A model generated the notes under the pieces. It saw only the letters and a list, made by a program, of their open reading frames with translations. It was not told the DNA's origin and ran no database searches. The translations under genes were made by a program, and so were the position numbers. This document shows, piece by piece, positions 46,213-55,489 of a stretch of 64,000 bases of DNA (position 1 is its first letter; every line of letters starts with the position of its first letter). Source of the DNA: Chryseobacterium gregarium DSM 19109 (GTDB taxonomy: Bacteria; Bacteroidota; Bacteroidia; Flavobacteriales; Weeksellaceae); assembly GCF_000430845.1 (NCBI RefSeq), contig NZ_AUMU01000003.1:248001-312000 (forward strand), read 5' to 3'.

Positions 46213-46872
46213 TAAAATTACACTAAATTGAGCAGAAATACTTGTGGGATAAATATATAATTAATATTTAACCTGTTAACAAAAATTTAATTTTAATTTT
46301 CAATAAACTAAAAATCAATTATTTAAAACTAAAAACTAAAACAAACCAGGTAGAAATAATGCCTGAAAACATTATTTTCTTTTACCAAAATCGATATTAA
46401 GTTATGATACAGTTTTAAAATATGCATAATATTTTGCCATGGTATCGGACTGTTGATTTAGCAATAATAATATTATTTACATCATTATATAACTCATAAT
46501 ATACAATAAATTTAACAATCAGATAATCCTGAAGAAATTATTCAGAAAAAGATGATAAAAATCAGGAAAAAGTTAAAATACTTCCCTTTGAATGTTAATT
46601 TCGGGACATTATCAAAGCTAAAATCCATATCATTTTAAGGAAATTTTAATATGTTAAAAGTAAATTGATTGATTTTTATATTAGATTAAATAATATATTC
46701 ATTATTAGTTTACGGTACATAATGTAATAAAAATCAATTATTTAAATATAATATTCAAACATTATTCTATCCGTTATGAAGTATCGAAAAAAATTATTTA
46801 ATGAAAAAATAACATTTTTTTCTTTGCATATTGTAAAATAATATTAGTTTAGGAGGCATAATATTTACTGTG

Positions 46873-46894
46873 AAACATTACGCAATCGATTGCA
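46873..46894. promoter_or_regulatory. LacI-type operator ahead of susC
   Basis: AAACATTACGCAATCGATTGCA with a perfect 12-bp palindrome GCAATCGATTGC (46882-46893). It follows a TAATATTTA box (46859-46867) by 5 bp and lies 125 bp before susC; 20 of 22 bases equal the kduI-side site. Confidence 0.75.
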
Positions 46895-47018
46895 CTCTAT
46901 GCGTGATTATTTTCCTGAAAATAAATACTACTAAAAAACAGCAGCATACTTAAAAAATCCACAACGAACAGAGATTGAAAAATCTTCAACCAAAAATTAA
47001 AACTATAAGGATACTTAA

Positions 47019-50000
47019 ATGGATAAAAAAGTACATTCAATAAAATGGTTATATCTAACTGTTTTTCTACTTCCTGTCCTTGCCATGGCTCAAGAGAAAG
47101 GAACAAAGAAAGAAAAGGAAACCCAGATCGACGAAGTAGTTTTGGTAGGCTACACCAAGGTTTCTAAAAAAGATGTGACCAATGCCGTTTCTTCGGTGAA
47201 GGCGGAGGCAATTAAGGATATGCCGTCTACCAATGCGGCCGAAGCCATTCAGGGAAGAATGGCAGGGGTAAAAGTAGCATTAAGTGAAGGTGCCCCGGGC
47301 GCTGACGTAGATATCATCGTCAGGGGAGGAAACTCCATTACGGGGAGCAATGCACCGCTCTACATTGTAGACGGCATTCAGATGGATAATGCCCTGACGA
47401 TTCTGTCACCGAAAGAAATCGAATCGATCGAAGTACTGAAAGATGCTTCTTCTACCAGCATCTTCGGAGCGAGAGGGGCCAACGGGGTGGTTTTGATTAC
47501 CACTAAAGGAGGCCGTAAAAGAGCTAAAACATCCATTAATTACAATGGGTTTTTAGGCGTAAGAAAAATCCAGAATACGATTGATGTATTAGATCCGTAT
47601 CAATATGTACTGTATCAGTATGAAGTGTACAACAAAGGAGGTGTACAAACTGATATTGATGCTTTTGTTACAAGATATGGCCCGTACGATCAGTTGGCAA
47701 CGAAATACAGAGACATCAAGAAAAGAGACTGGCAGGATGAAGTTTTCGGCAGGGAAGCCTTCAACTTTACCCACAACGTTTCCGTTACCGGAGGATCTGA
47801 CAATTCATCTTTTTCCTTATCACTAAACAATGTAAAGGAAGACGGGATTATGATCGGTTCCGGATTTAAAAGAAATATGGCCAACTTCAAATACGATTAT
47901 GATCTTTCCAAGAAAGTAAGCATGACTTTGAATGCCAGATACAGCAGGCAGACGATCTTCGGAGCAGGGACCTCTTCTACCGGTTCCCAGAGTAACAACA
48001 GGCTGAGAAATGCAGTAAGGTACCAGCCTTTCGAAGGAGGTCCGGCTTCAAATATAGATGACTTCGACCCATTGTTTGCCAATGAAACCAATCTGGTAAA
48101 CCCTATCCTTTTAGCGAATAACGAGGTGAGAGAAAACGGTAGAAACGATTTGCTCCTTAACGGAATCCTGGAATATAAAATCAGTAAAGACTTTACCTTC
48201 AGAAGTGTCATCGGATATGTACAGAGAGATGAAGAAATCAATCAGTTTTCAGGAACGATCACCAGCCTTGCAAGACAGAATAATGACCAGCCTGTCGTTT
48301 TCCTGAGCAAAACACAGTCTAGAAGAATCACCAATACCAATACCTTAAATTTCAGAAAGACACTGGGAAACCATAAATTAGATTTACTGGCAGGACAGGA
48401 AACGGTGAAAACAGATGCCGAGAGCTTAACAATGAATATCAAATGGCTTCCAAGATCAATAACTCCCCAGGAGGCGTTTGCCAACATCCAGTCGGTTAAC
48501 GCACCATCAGGACTGGTTCAGGATGCTCCGCGAACCAACGTTTTACCAGACCGGATCGTATCATTTTTCGGGAGGGCCAATTATATCTATAAAAATAAAT
48601 ATATTGTAACCGCATCCATGAGAGTGGACGGATCCAGTGTATTCGGGCCCGGAAACAGATGGGGATATTTCCCTGCCGCTTCCGTAGCATGGAAAATCGG
48701 CGAAGAAAATTTCTTAAAAGACAGCAAAACGGTCAGTGACCTGAAGCTCCGTGCAGGATACGGTTTATCCGGAAACAACAGAATTCAGGCTTTTCTGTAC
48801 AATACATTCTATACCACGTCATCTGATTACGGATATGCCTTCGGAAGTAATGTAACACCAGGTGCTACAACCGGAAATATTATGTCAAATCCAGCTGTAA
48901 AATGGGAATCGGCTTCTTCTAAAAATATCGGTTTGGATTTTGGTTTATTTAAAGGAAGAATATATGGCACGCTTGATCTCTATCAGACCGATACCAATGA
49001 TTTATTGCTTTTGGCAAAAATCCCTCAGACTACCGGTTATGAATTCCAATTTCAAAATTCAGGAAGCACCACCAATAAAGGGATTGAATTCTCTGTAGGG
49101 GGCACCATCATCAATAAAGAGAACTTTAACTGGAAGATGGATGCGAATATATCCTCAAACAGAAACATTATCAAAAGTTTAGGAGCCAGCGGATCTGCAA
49201 GTGCTAATTTTTACTTTTATCCTTCAGGCTGGCAGAATAATTTAAATGACTTCCTGGTACAGGTAGGCAAACCGGTGGGTACGTACTGGGGCTATGTAAC
49301 GGCCGGAAGATATGAGATCAGTGATTTCGATTATAATGCCACAACCCAGATATATACCCTTAAAGCTGGTGTACCGAATGCGTCAGCCGCTGCCAATGGG
49401 GCAAAGCCTATACAGCCGGGAGACCTTAAACTTCAGGACCTGAACGGCGACGGTGTTATCGACAATAATGACATGACCGATCTGGGAAGCGCTCAGCCTA
49501 AAGCCTACGGTGGTTTCAGCCAGACTTTCCGGTATAAAAACTGGGATATGAGCATGATGTTCAATTTCTCGATCGGGAATAAAGTATACAACGCCAACAA
49601 GATTGAATACTCCACCCAGTATTTATATCGGGACAACAACATGCTGGCTGAAGTGGCTGACCGATGGAAATGGTTTAACGATGCCGGGGAAAAAGTAAAT
49701 GACCCGACAGCCTTAGCTGCATTAAATGCCAATACTACCGGATGGACTCCTCCGGCAGGTGCCTATTTCCTGCATTCTTATGCGATTGAGGACGGATCTT
49801 TCCTGAGATTAAACAACATTACGTTGGGATATTCCTTAGGGAAAGAATTTACCAAGCAGTTAGGCCTTTCAAATTTCAGGCTGTATTTTACCATGAACAA
49901 CGTATTTACCATAACAGGATATTCCGGATATGACCCTGAAGCAAATACCAGAAGGAATCCTTTAACGCCCGGTGTAGATTATGCCGCATACCCACGCAGC

Positions 50001-50036
50001 CGGTTTATTTTATCCGGAGTTGATATCACTTTTTAA
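47019..50036 (+). CDS. SusC/RagA-family TonB-dependent outer-membrane transporter
   Basis: A 1005-aa SusC-like protein with signal peptide (ending AMAQ). It goes straight from a short charged linker to the TonB-box-like QIDEVVLVGY and the plug (TNAAEAIQGRMAGVKVAL, GADVDIIVRGGNSITGSNAPLYIVDG, SIEVLKDASSTSIFGARGANGVVLITTKGG), then the 22-strand barrel ending in FILSGVDITF. The carboxypeptidase-D-like domain that begins most SusC proteins is missing, as is any STN signalling domain, so it is not coupled to an anti-sigma factor. With the SusD protein it imports pectic oligosaccharides. First gene of the rightward run. Confidence 0.95.
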   Translation: MDKKVHSIKWLYLTVFLLPVLAMAQEKGTKKEKETQIDEVVLVGYTKVSKKDVTNAVSSVKAEAIKDMPSTNAAEAIQGRMAGVKVALSEGAPGADVDIIVRGGNSITGSNAPLYIVDGIQMDNALTILSPKEIESIEVLKDASSTSIFGARGANGVVLITTKGGRKRAKTSINYNGFLGVRKIQNTIDVLDPYQYVLYQYEVYNKGGVQTDIDAFVTRYGPYDQLATKYRDIKKRDWQDEVFGREAFNFTHNVSVTGGSDNSSFSLSLNNVKEDGIMIGSGFKRNMANFKYDYDLSKKVSMTLNARYSRQTIFGAGTSSTGSQSNNRLRNAVRYQPFEGGPASNIDDFDPLFANETNLVNPILLANNEVRENGRNDLLLNGILEYKISKDFTFRSVIGYVQRDEEINQFSGTITSLARQNNDQPVVFLSKTQSRRITNTNTLNFRKTLGNHKLDLLAGQETVKTDAESLTMNIKWLPRSITPQEAFANIQSVNAPSGLVQDAPRTNVLPDRIVSFFGRANYIYKNKYIVTASMRVDGSSVFGPGNRWGYFPAASVAWKIGEENFLKDSKTVSDLKLRAGYGLSGNNRIQAFLYNTFYTTSSDYGYAFGSNVTPGATTGNIMSNPAVKWESASSKNIGLDFGLFKGRIYGTLDLYQTDTNDLLLLAKIPQTTGYEFQFQNSGSTTNKGIEFSVGGTIINKENFNWKMDANISSNRNIIKSLGASGSASANFYFYPSGWQNNLNDFLVQVGKPVGTYWGYVTAGRYEISDFDYNATTQIYTLKAGVPNASAAANGAKPIQPGDLKLQDLNGDGVIDNNDMTDLGSAQPKAYGGFSQTFRYKNWDMSMMFNFSIGNKVYNANKIEYSTQYLYRDNNMLAEVADRWKWFNDAGEKVNDPTALAALNANTTGWTPPAGAYFLHSYAIEDGSFLRLNNITLGYSLGKEFTKQLGLSNFRLYFTMNNVFTITGYSGYDPEANTRRNPLTPGVDYAAYPRSRFILSGVDITF

Positions 50037-50047
50037 ATTCTACTATT

Positions 50048-51871
50048 ATGAAGAAAAATAAATTTTTAGCTATTCTATTTTCCGTTATCGGGCTGATATC
50101 TTTAAATTCATGTGAAGAATATCTGGATGTAGAAAGTTTATCCAATACCGCTGAGCAACAGCAATTCGACTCCGCATCCGATACGTTTTCAGCACTGGTG
50201 GGAGTTTACAACGCTACGATGGGTGACAACACCTACGGCCAGAGAATGAACCTGATCCTTACACAGTCCGGGGACGACTTCAGAACTTCCGGGGATTATA
50301 ATGCCAATGACAGAAGAGGAATCAGCTGCTTCGGCGCGATACCTACCAATACAGAACTGATAAGACCGTTCTTAGATACCTATGCAGGGATTGAAAGAGC
50401 CAATCTTGTGATCAAGAACATTCCGCTTTCCCAAGTATACCAGACAGGTTCTGCAGCAGACAAAAAATTAATGGACCGTTATCTGGGGGAAGCTTTAACC
50501 CTGAGAGCCCATTTTTATTATGACCTGATTAAAAACTGGGGCGATGTCCCGTTTCAGGACATTCCGTCCGCAGACCTTCCTGATTTGTATCTTGCAAAAA
50601 CGGACAGGGATATCATCTATGATAAAATTCTTGATGATTTATTAAAAGCAGAAAACCTTGTACCCTGGAGATCTGAAGGCGGAACGACCGCCCAAAGAAT
50701 TTCAAAAGGCGCTGTAAAAGGTTTAAGAGCAAGGATCGCTTTATCAAGAGCAGGATATTCTTTAAGAAGAAACCCGCAGCAGATGTTACAGGGTTCCAAT
50801 CCGCAGAAATATTATCAGATCGCTTACGATGAGTGCAAAGACATCATGACTTCCGGGCAGCACCAGCTGAACCCTAGCTATGAAGGATTATTCAGATCAC
50901 TGCATACCAATACCCAGGATGCTACGAATGAAGTAATTTATGCCATCGGCGCCTTCGGAGGGAACTCAAGAACAGACAGTAAAATCGGGTATTACAACGG
51001 GGTGAGACATGATGATACCGACTGGAAATCTTCCGGCGGAATCAGTGCCATTCCTGTCTATTTCTATGAGTTTACCAAATATGATGTAAGAAGAGACGTA
51101 AATATCGCCATCTTCAGGGTGAACACCACAAAACAGGAAGAACTTCAGACCTCTATCAACTGGAATGACGGGAAATTCAGAAAATCCTGGTCATCGATTA
51201 CCGGAACTTCACAGAACCTAGGAATCGACTGGCCATTGTTAAGATATTCTGATATCCTGTTGATGTTTGCCGAAGCCGATAACGAATTAAACAGCGGACC
51301 GTCTGCACAGGCAGTAAATGCCGTGTTGTCCGTAAGACAGAGAGCATATGCAGGAAACCTGGGCGAGGTGGGAACCATCCCTACAGATAAAACAGGATTC
51401 TTCAACTTTTTGGTAAAGGAAAGACAGCTGGAATTTGGCGGCGAAGGACTGAGAAAATATGACCTGATCCGTTGGAATCTTTTGGAAACCAAAATTAACG
51501 AAACAAAAACCAAGCTTACCCAGTTCATGAACGGTACCGGTGCTTATGCCAACGTTCCGGAATACATTTTCTATAAAAAAGTAGCGTATACGCCTACCAA
51601 AACAGCTCAGCAAAACGTTACGGATATCGATTTCTATACTGCAGCAGGCGTTGCAAAAACAGATATTTTCTACAGCCCTAACCAAAGTGTGGCAACGCCA
51701 TCCGGATATACGAAGGTTAACTGGAGACTGGCGATGACGCAGCCCTACATCAGTGGAGATCCCGTAAAGAGTTATGCATATTATTTCCAGCCCAACAGGA
51801 AAGAACTGCTTCCGCTGGCTTTAGACGTTGTTAATTCCAACTATAATCTTACCCAGGATTACGGGTACTAG
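50048..51871 (+). CDS. SusD/RagB-family surface glycan-binding lipoprotein
   Basis: A 607-aa protein with lipobox LNSC (Cys22). SusD marks: NSCEEYLDVES, AEQQQFDSASDTFSALVGVYNATMG, YLGEALTLRAHFYYDLIKNWGDVPF, the TPR-like core ARIALSRAGYSLR, WPLLRYSDILLMFAEADNELN, and VKERQLEFGGEGLRKYDLIRW. It caps the SusC barrel and captures the glycan. It starts 11 bp after susC. A hairpin follows before the enzyme genes. Confidence 0.95.
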   Translation: MKKNKFLAILFSVIGLISLNSCEEYLDVESLSNTAEQQQFDSASDTFSALVGVYNATMGDNTYGQRMNLILTQSGDDFRTSGDYNANDRRGISCFGAIPTNTELIRPFLDTYAGIERANLVIKNIPLSQVYQTGSAADKKLMDRYLGEALTLRAHFYYDLIKNWGDVPFQDIPSADLPDLYLAKTDRDIIYDKILDDLLKAENLVPWRSEGGTTAQRISKGAVKGLRARIALSRAGYSLRRNPQQMLQGSNPQKYYQIAYDECKDIMTSGQHQLNPSYEGLFRSLHTNTQDATNEVIYAIGAFGGNSRTDSKIGYYNGVRHDDTDWKSSGGISAIPVYFYEFTKYDVRRDVNIAIFRVNTTKQEELQTSINWNDGKFRKSWSSITGTSQNLGIDWPLLRYSDILLMFAEADNELNSGPSAQAVNAVLSVRQRAYAGNLGEVGTIPTDKTGFFNFLVKERQLEFGGEGLRKYDLIRWNLLETKINETKTKLTQFMNGTGAYANVPEYIFYKKVAYTPTKTAQQNVTDIDFYTAAGVAKTDIFYSPNQSVATPSGYTKVNWRLAMTQPYISGDPVKSYAYYFQPNRKELLPLALDVVNSNYNLTQDYGY

Positions 51872-51900
51872 ATAAAAATTACATTCATATTTATTTTAAG

Positions 51901-51944
51901 AAAATACAGGCTTTTCCTCTTTAAAAAGGATAAGTCTGTATTTT
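51901..51944 (+). terminator. Hairpin between susD and the enzyme genes
   Basis: AAAATACAG (51901-51909) pairs with CTGTATTTT (51936-51944), with inner pairing of CTT/AAG and CCT/AGG. It may be a partial terminator or an mRNA 3'-end stabiliser that keeps SusCD levels above those of the enzymes. Confidence 0.6.
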
Positions 51945-51961
51945 AACTAAAAAATCTTTCA

Positions 51962-52984
51962 ATGAAAGCTTCCGGTTATATTAAAATTTTTAAAGTTATT
52001 TCAGCTTTTTCGATCGTGCTCATCAGCCCTCTTTCTTTTAAAACCAATGAGAAATTAATCGTGGTTTCAAAAGACGGAAAAAGCAATTTTACCACAGTAC
52101 AGCAGGCCATCGATGCCGTTGAAAACGCTTCTTCCGCAAGAACGAAAATTTTTATCAAAGCAGGAATATATAAAGAGAAGATTATCATTCCCGAAACAAA
52201 AAGAGCCATTTTCCTGGAAGGAGAAGATCCTGAACACACCATCATTACTTACGATGATTTTGCTTCAAAAAAGAATCAGGAAGGCAAAGAAATCGGCACA
52301 ACGGGTTCTTCAACCATTTTTATTTACTCAAATAATTTTACGGCAAAAAATATTTCATTTGAAAACAGTTCGGGAAGAGTCGGACAGGCCGTTGCGGTGC
52401 TGACTTCGGGCGACAGAATTTCTTTTGAAAACTGCAGGTTCCTGGGACATCAGGATACTTTATATTTAAAAGGTGTTCAGGATTCGCCGGATAAAACAAA
52501 ACCTTCAAGGAATTATTTTAACAACTGCTACATCGAAGGCACCACCGATTATATTTTCGGAGCCGGAACAGCCGTTTTTGAAAACTGCACCATTTATTCC
52601 AAAGAAACCGCAAGCTATGTTACGGCCGCTTCCACTCCAAAGGAAAACGAATTTGGATTCGTTTTTATCAATTCAAAAATTACCGGAAATGCTAAAGAAA
52701 ACTCCGTTTATTTAGGAAGACCATGGAGGCCTTTTGCCAAAACGGTGTATATTGACTGCGAAATTAATTCCACTATAAAGCCTGGAGGCTGGCACAACTG
52801 GAACAAGCCCGATACGGAAAAGACAACTTTCTATGCAGAATTCAATTCCAAAGGAGCCGGAGCCCATACTTCAGAAAGAGTTTCATGGTCACATCAATTA
52901 ACCGAAGAAGAAAGAAAAAAATATACAGCAGACAATATTCTGAAAGGAAAAGACAACTGGAACGTAAAAAAGAGTTTAAAATAA
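51962..52984 (+). CDS. Pectin methylesterase, CE8 (first copy)
   Basis: A 340-aa CE8 enzyme with an N-terminal signal segment (about 1-26). Catalytic features of the beta-helix: Gln142 (GQAVA), Gln164-Asp165 (HQDTLY), Asp196 (TTDYIFG), Arg253 and Trp255 (YLGRPWRPF). It removes methyl groups from homogalacturonan so that lyases and hydrolases can act. The end of this gene overlaps an open frame continuing into the PL1 gene, but the PL1 start lies 38 bp further. Compare the second CE8 at 62398. Confidence 0.93.
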   Translation: MKASGYIKIFKVISAFSIVLISPLSFKTNEKLIVVSKDGKSNFTTVQQAIDAVENASSARTKIFIKAGIYKEKIIIPETKRAIFLEGEDPEHTIITYDDFASKKNQEGKEIGTTGSSTIFIYSNNFTAKNISFENSSGRVGQAVAVLTSGDRISFENCRFLGHQDTLYLKGVQDSPDKTKPSRNYFNNCYIEGTTDYIFGAGTAVFENCTIYSKETASYVTAASTPKENEFGFVFINSKITGNAKENSVYLGRPWRPFAKTVYIDCEINSTIKPGGWHNWNKPDTEKTTFYAEFNSKGAGAHTSERVSWSHQLTEEERKKYTADNILKGKDNWNVKKSLK

Positions 52985-53022
52985 TCCATAAAAAACTTCA
53001 ACACCAAAGAAATTTTTCAGGT

Positions 53023-54438
53023 ATGAAAAAGCACTTCACAAATCTACTGACGATAGGGATTTTATGCGGAAGTCCGGCTTGTGCTGAAGCTCAGAATGTC
53101 CTGAGTTTTCCCGGCGCGGAAGGCTTTGGAAGATATACGACAGGCGGACGTGGCGGAAAGGTGTATATTATTGATAAACTGACAGACGACGGTTCCCAAG
53201 GTACTTTAAGATATGCTTTGGAACAAAAAGGCCCGAGATATATTGTTTTTAATACAGGTGGCACGATTTACTTAGAATCTCCGTTAAAGATAAAAGAAGG
53301 CAATGTCACGATTGCCGGGCAGACCGCTCCCGGAGACGGAATTACCGTTGCCAACTACGAAACTTTTGTAGCCGCAGACAATGTGGTGATCCGTTACATG
53401 CGGTTCCGGATGGGCGATCAGAAAAAGTTTGAAGGTGATGCGTTCGGAGCCCGTTTTATCAAAAACCTGATTGTTGATCATTGTTCGATGAGCTGGTCGA
53501 CGGACGAAACCGTTTCGATTTATGTGAATGAAAATACCACCCTTCAGTGGTGCGTGATCGCAGAAAGCCTGAGAAATTCCGTTCATCAGAAAGGTGCTCA
53601 CGGATACGGCGGAATTGCGGGAGGGAAATTCGCTACATTCCATCATAATATTTATGCGCACCATGACAGCAGAAATCCACGGTTGGGAGAATATGCGGGA
53701 AGTAAATTTGCACTGACCGATCTTACCGATTTCAGGAATAATGTCATTTACAATTGGGGACACAATAACATCTACGGCGGAGAAGGAATGAACGTCAATA
53801 TCGTTAACAATTACTATAAACCCGGTCCTGCAACGATGACCAAACAACGCATCGTGGCCATTGATAAAAATGAAAAACCTGAAACCGAAGTCTACAATAT
53901 CTGGGGTAAATATTACATCTCCGGAAATGTAATTGAAGGAAATCCGGAAATTACAAAAGACAATTGGACAGAAGGTGTTTTTGCTCAAATGAAATCTTCC
54001 TACAACCTGACGGATAAAGATAAAAACTCCATAAAAATCAATCAGCCGCATGATATTCAGAATAATGTAAAGATTCGATCGGCAAAAGAAGCATACGAAA
54101 ACATTTTACAGATCGGAGGGGCAAGCCTGGTAAGGGATGCTGTTGATGAACATGTATTGAAAGATGTAAAAAACGGGAGCTTCACGTACAAAGGTTCAAA
54201 AGGAAGCACCAACGGAATTATTGATTCACAAAATGATGCCGGCGGATTTCCGGCATTGAACCAAGGCAAGGCATTACCCGATTCAGACAACGACGGAATG
54301 CCGGATGAATGGGAAATTAAGCATCAGTTAAACCCAAAATCAGCTGATGCCAACGGACGGGATTTAGATAAAAATTATGATAATATTGAAGTTTATTTTA
54401 ATGATATTATTAAAAAAATAACCGAAAGACAATTCTGA
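53023..54438 (+). CDS. Pectate lyase, PL1 family, with thrombospondin-3-like tail
   Basis: A 471-aa exported beta-helix lyase; signal peptide 1-22 (ending AEAQ). PL1 marks: FPGAEGFGRYTTGGRGGKVYIIDKLTDDGSQGTLRYALEQKGPRYIVFNTGG, TIAGQTAPGDGITV, VVIRYMRFRMGD, VDHCSMSWSTDE and HHDSRNPRLG, the last with the catalytic Arg region. The C-terminus PDSDNDGMPDEWE is a calcium-binding thrombospondin-3-like motif. It cleaves polygalacturonate by beta-elimination, making 4,5-unsaturated products used by GH105 and KduI/KduD. The ATG at 53023 begins the signal peptide; the frame upstream is open without sense. Confidence 0.92.
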   Translation: MKKHFTNLLTIGILCGSPACAEAQNVLSFPGAEGFGRYTTGGRGGKVYIIDKLTDDGSQGTLRYALEQKGPRYIVFNTGGTIYLESPLKIKEGNVTIAGQTAPGDGITVANYETFVAADNVVIRYMRFRMGDQKKFEGDAFGARFIKNLIVDHCSMSWSTDETVSIYVNENTTLQWCVIAESLRNSVHQKGAHGYGGIAGGKFATFHHNIYAHHDSRNPRLGEYAGSKFALTDLTDFRNNVIYNWGHNNIYGGEGMNVNIVNNYYKPGPATMTKQRIVAIDKNEKPETEVYNIWGKYYISGNVIEGNPEITKDNWTEGVFAQMKSSYNLTDKDKNSIKINQPHDIQNNVKIRSAKEAYENILQIGGASLVRDAVDEHVLKDVKNGSFTYKGSKGSTNGIIDSQNDAGGFPALNQGKALPDSDNDGMPDEWEIKHQLNPKSADANGRDLDKNYDNIEVYFNDIIKKITERQF

Positions 54439-54476
54439 TAACTATGGAAATTCTTAATTCTACTATCTCATAAAGT

Positions 54477-55478
54477 ATGATGAAATTCACTGTATTGAAA
54501 ACAGCATTTGCAGGAGCACTTTTGAGTTCAACATTATATTGGGCACAGGCTTCTGTGATTGAAAAAATTAAGAAAAACCCCAAAGCTCCCTTTTCCTACG
54601 CGGAACTTTCCGTAAAGGAAGGCGGAAAATGGGAAGGCAACAAATACATCGGCGGGACATTTAAGAACATTCAGGAACTTGCCATTACGGCTTCGCACAC
54701 CGACCACTCTTCTTACATCAGGTATGAAGGTGTCGGACTGGAAAACAACCAAATCGGCTACAGATTGTATCTGGACTGGAGAAATGCAACGGATATTTTC
54801 GGTAAGAAAGTTAATACTTTGGTTTTACCCGAAGTCGGACAGGACGGTTTTGAGTCTTACCATCATGACGCGCCCTGGGGGCAGGATATCCTGAAATCCG
54901 GACGCACCATCGGCATCGGTTCTTACGGAAGGTATGACGAGCAGAATGACTTTGTTGAGACCTTTAAAATCGTAAAAAGAACCTCCGTAAAAGTAGTTAA
55001 AGAAAAAGACCAGTCTTACGCTGCAATCGATTACATAGGCTGGAAAACCTGGGGCAATCCAATCGATCTGCAGTCTAAACTGACGATTTTCAATAAAGAC
55101 CGTTTTGTGAAAGTAGATTTAAACCTGAGCAATACTATTTCTGGATTATGCACTGGAATTGTTGCCATTAAAAATATTCCGTTAAAACAGGGAATCAGCA
55201 AAAATAAAAAATGGGCGTATATAGCGACGTACGGCCAGCAGACATTAGCCAAAAAAGAGGACAACCTGGGAATGGCAGTCTTCTATCCTCTTGAAAACTT
55301 TGACAAATACGTACAGACAAAATCTACGCATACCGTAGTGTTTAAAAAGACAAAAACCGTTTCTTATTACTTTTTGGGAGCGTGGTCCCAGGAGCCCAAC
55401 GGTTTGACGACGGAAGAATCTTTCTATCAGGATTTAGATAAAAAACTGGAAATTTTAGATAAAAATAATCAACTTTAA
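54477..55478 (+). CDS. DUF4861-family exported protein
   Basis: A 333-aa protein with signal peptide (ending LYWAQA). Marks of the family are GKWEGNKYIGGTFKNIQELAITASHTDHSSYIRYEGVGLENNQIGYRLYLDWRNATDIFGK, GFESYHHDAPWGQDILKSG and YYFLGAWSQEPNG. DUF4861 proteins occur regularly in pectin or rhamnogalacturonan loci and are thought to be beta-sandwich enzymes or binding proteins; the activity is not assigned to my knowledge. The gene lies 38 bp after PL1 and 11 bp before GH105, so it is an operon member. Confidence 0.85.
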   Translation: MMKFTVLKTAFAGALLSSTLYWAQASVIEKIKKNPKAPFSYAELSVKEGGKWEGNKYIGGTFKNIQELAITASHTDHSSYIRYEGVGLENNQIGYRLYLDWRNATDIFGKKVNTLVLPEVGQDGFESYHHDAPWGQDILKSGRTIGIGSYGRYDEQNDFVETFKIVKRTSVKVVKEKDQSYAAIDYIGWKTWGNPIDLQSKLTIFNKDRFVKVDLNLSNTISGLCTGIVAIKNIPLKQGISKNKKWAYIATYGQQTLAKKEDNLGMAVFYPLENFDKYVQTKSTHTVVFKKTKTVSYYFLGAWSQEPNGLTTEESFYQDLDKKLEILDKNNQL

Positions 55479-55489
55479 AATTTAAAACA

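Larger units (their letters stand above)
46148..47018. other. Divergent regulatory region of the pectin locus
   Basis: About 870 bp, very AT-rich, between kduI (left) and susC (right). It holds two LacI-type operators and near-consensus -7 boxes for both directions; the middle 600 bp show no coding pattern or RNA I recognise. Confidence 0.65.

Noticed and set aside
46148..46213. 22-residue N-terminal extension of KduI
   Set aside because: It covers the operator and -7 box; KduI proteins are about 278 residues and start at the later ATG.
52885..53022. N-terminal extension of the PL1 lyase
   Set aside because: It overlaps the end of the CE8 gene in another frame and would bury the signal peptide.
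55021..55040. CAATCGATTA as a third LacI-type site
   Set aside because: It lies inside the DUF4861 gene, matches only the core, and encodes conserved residues; likely chance.
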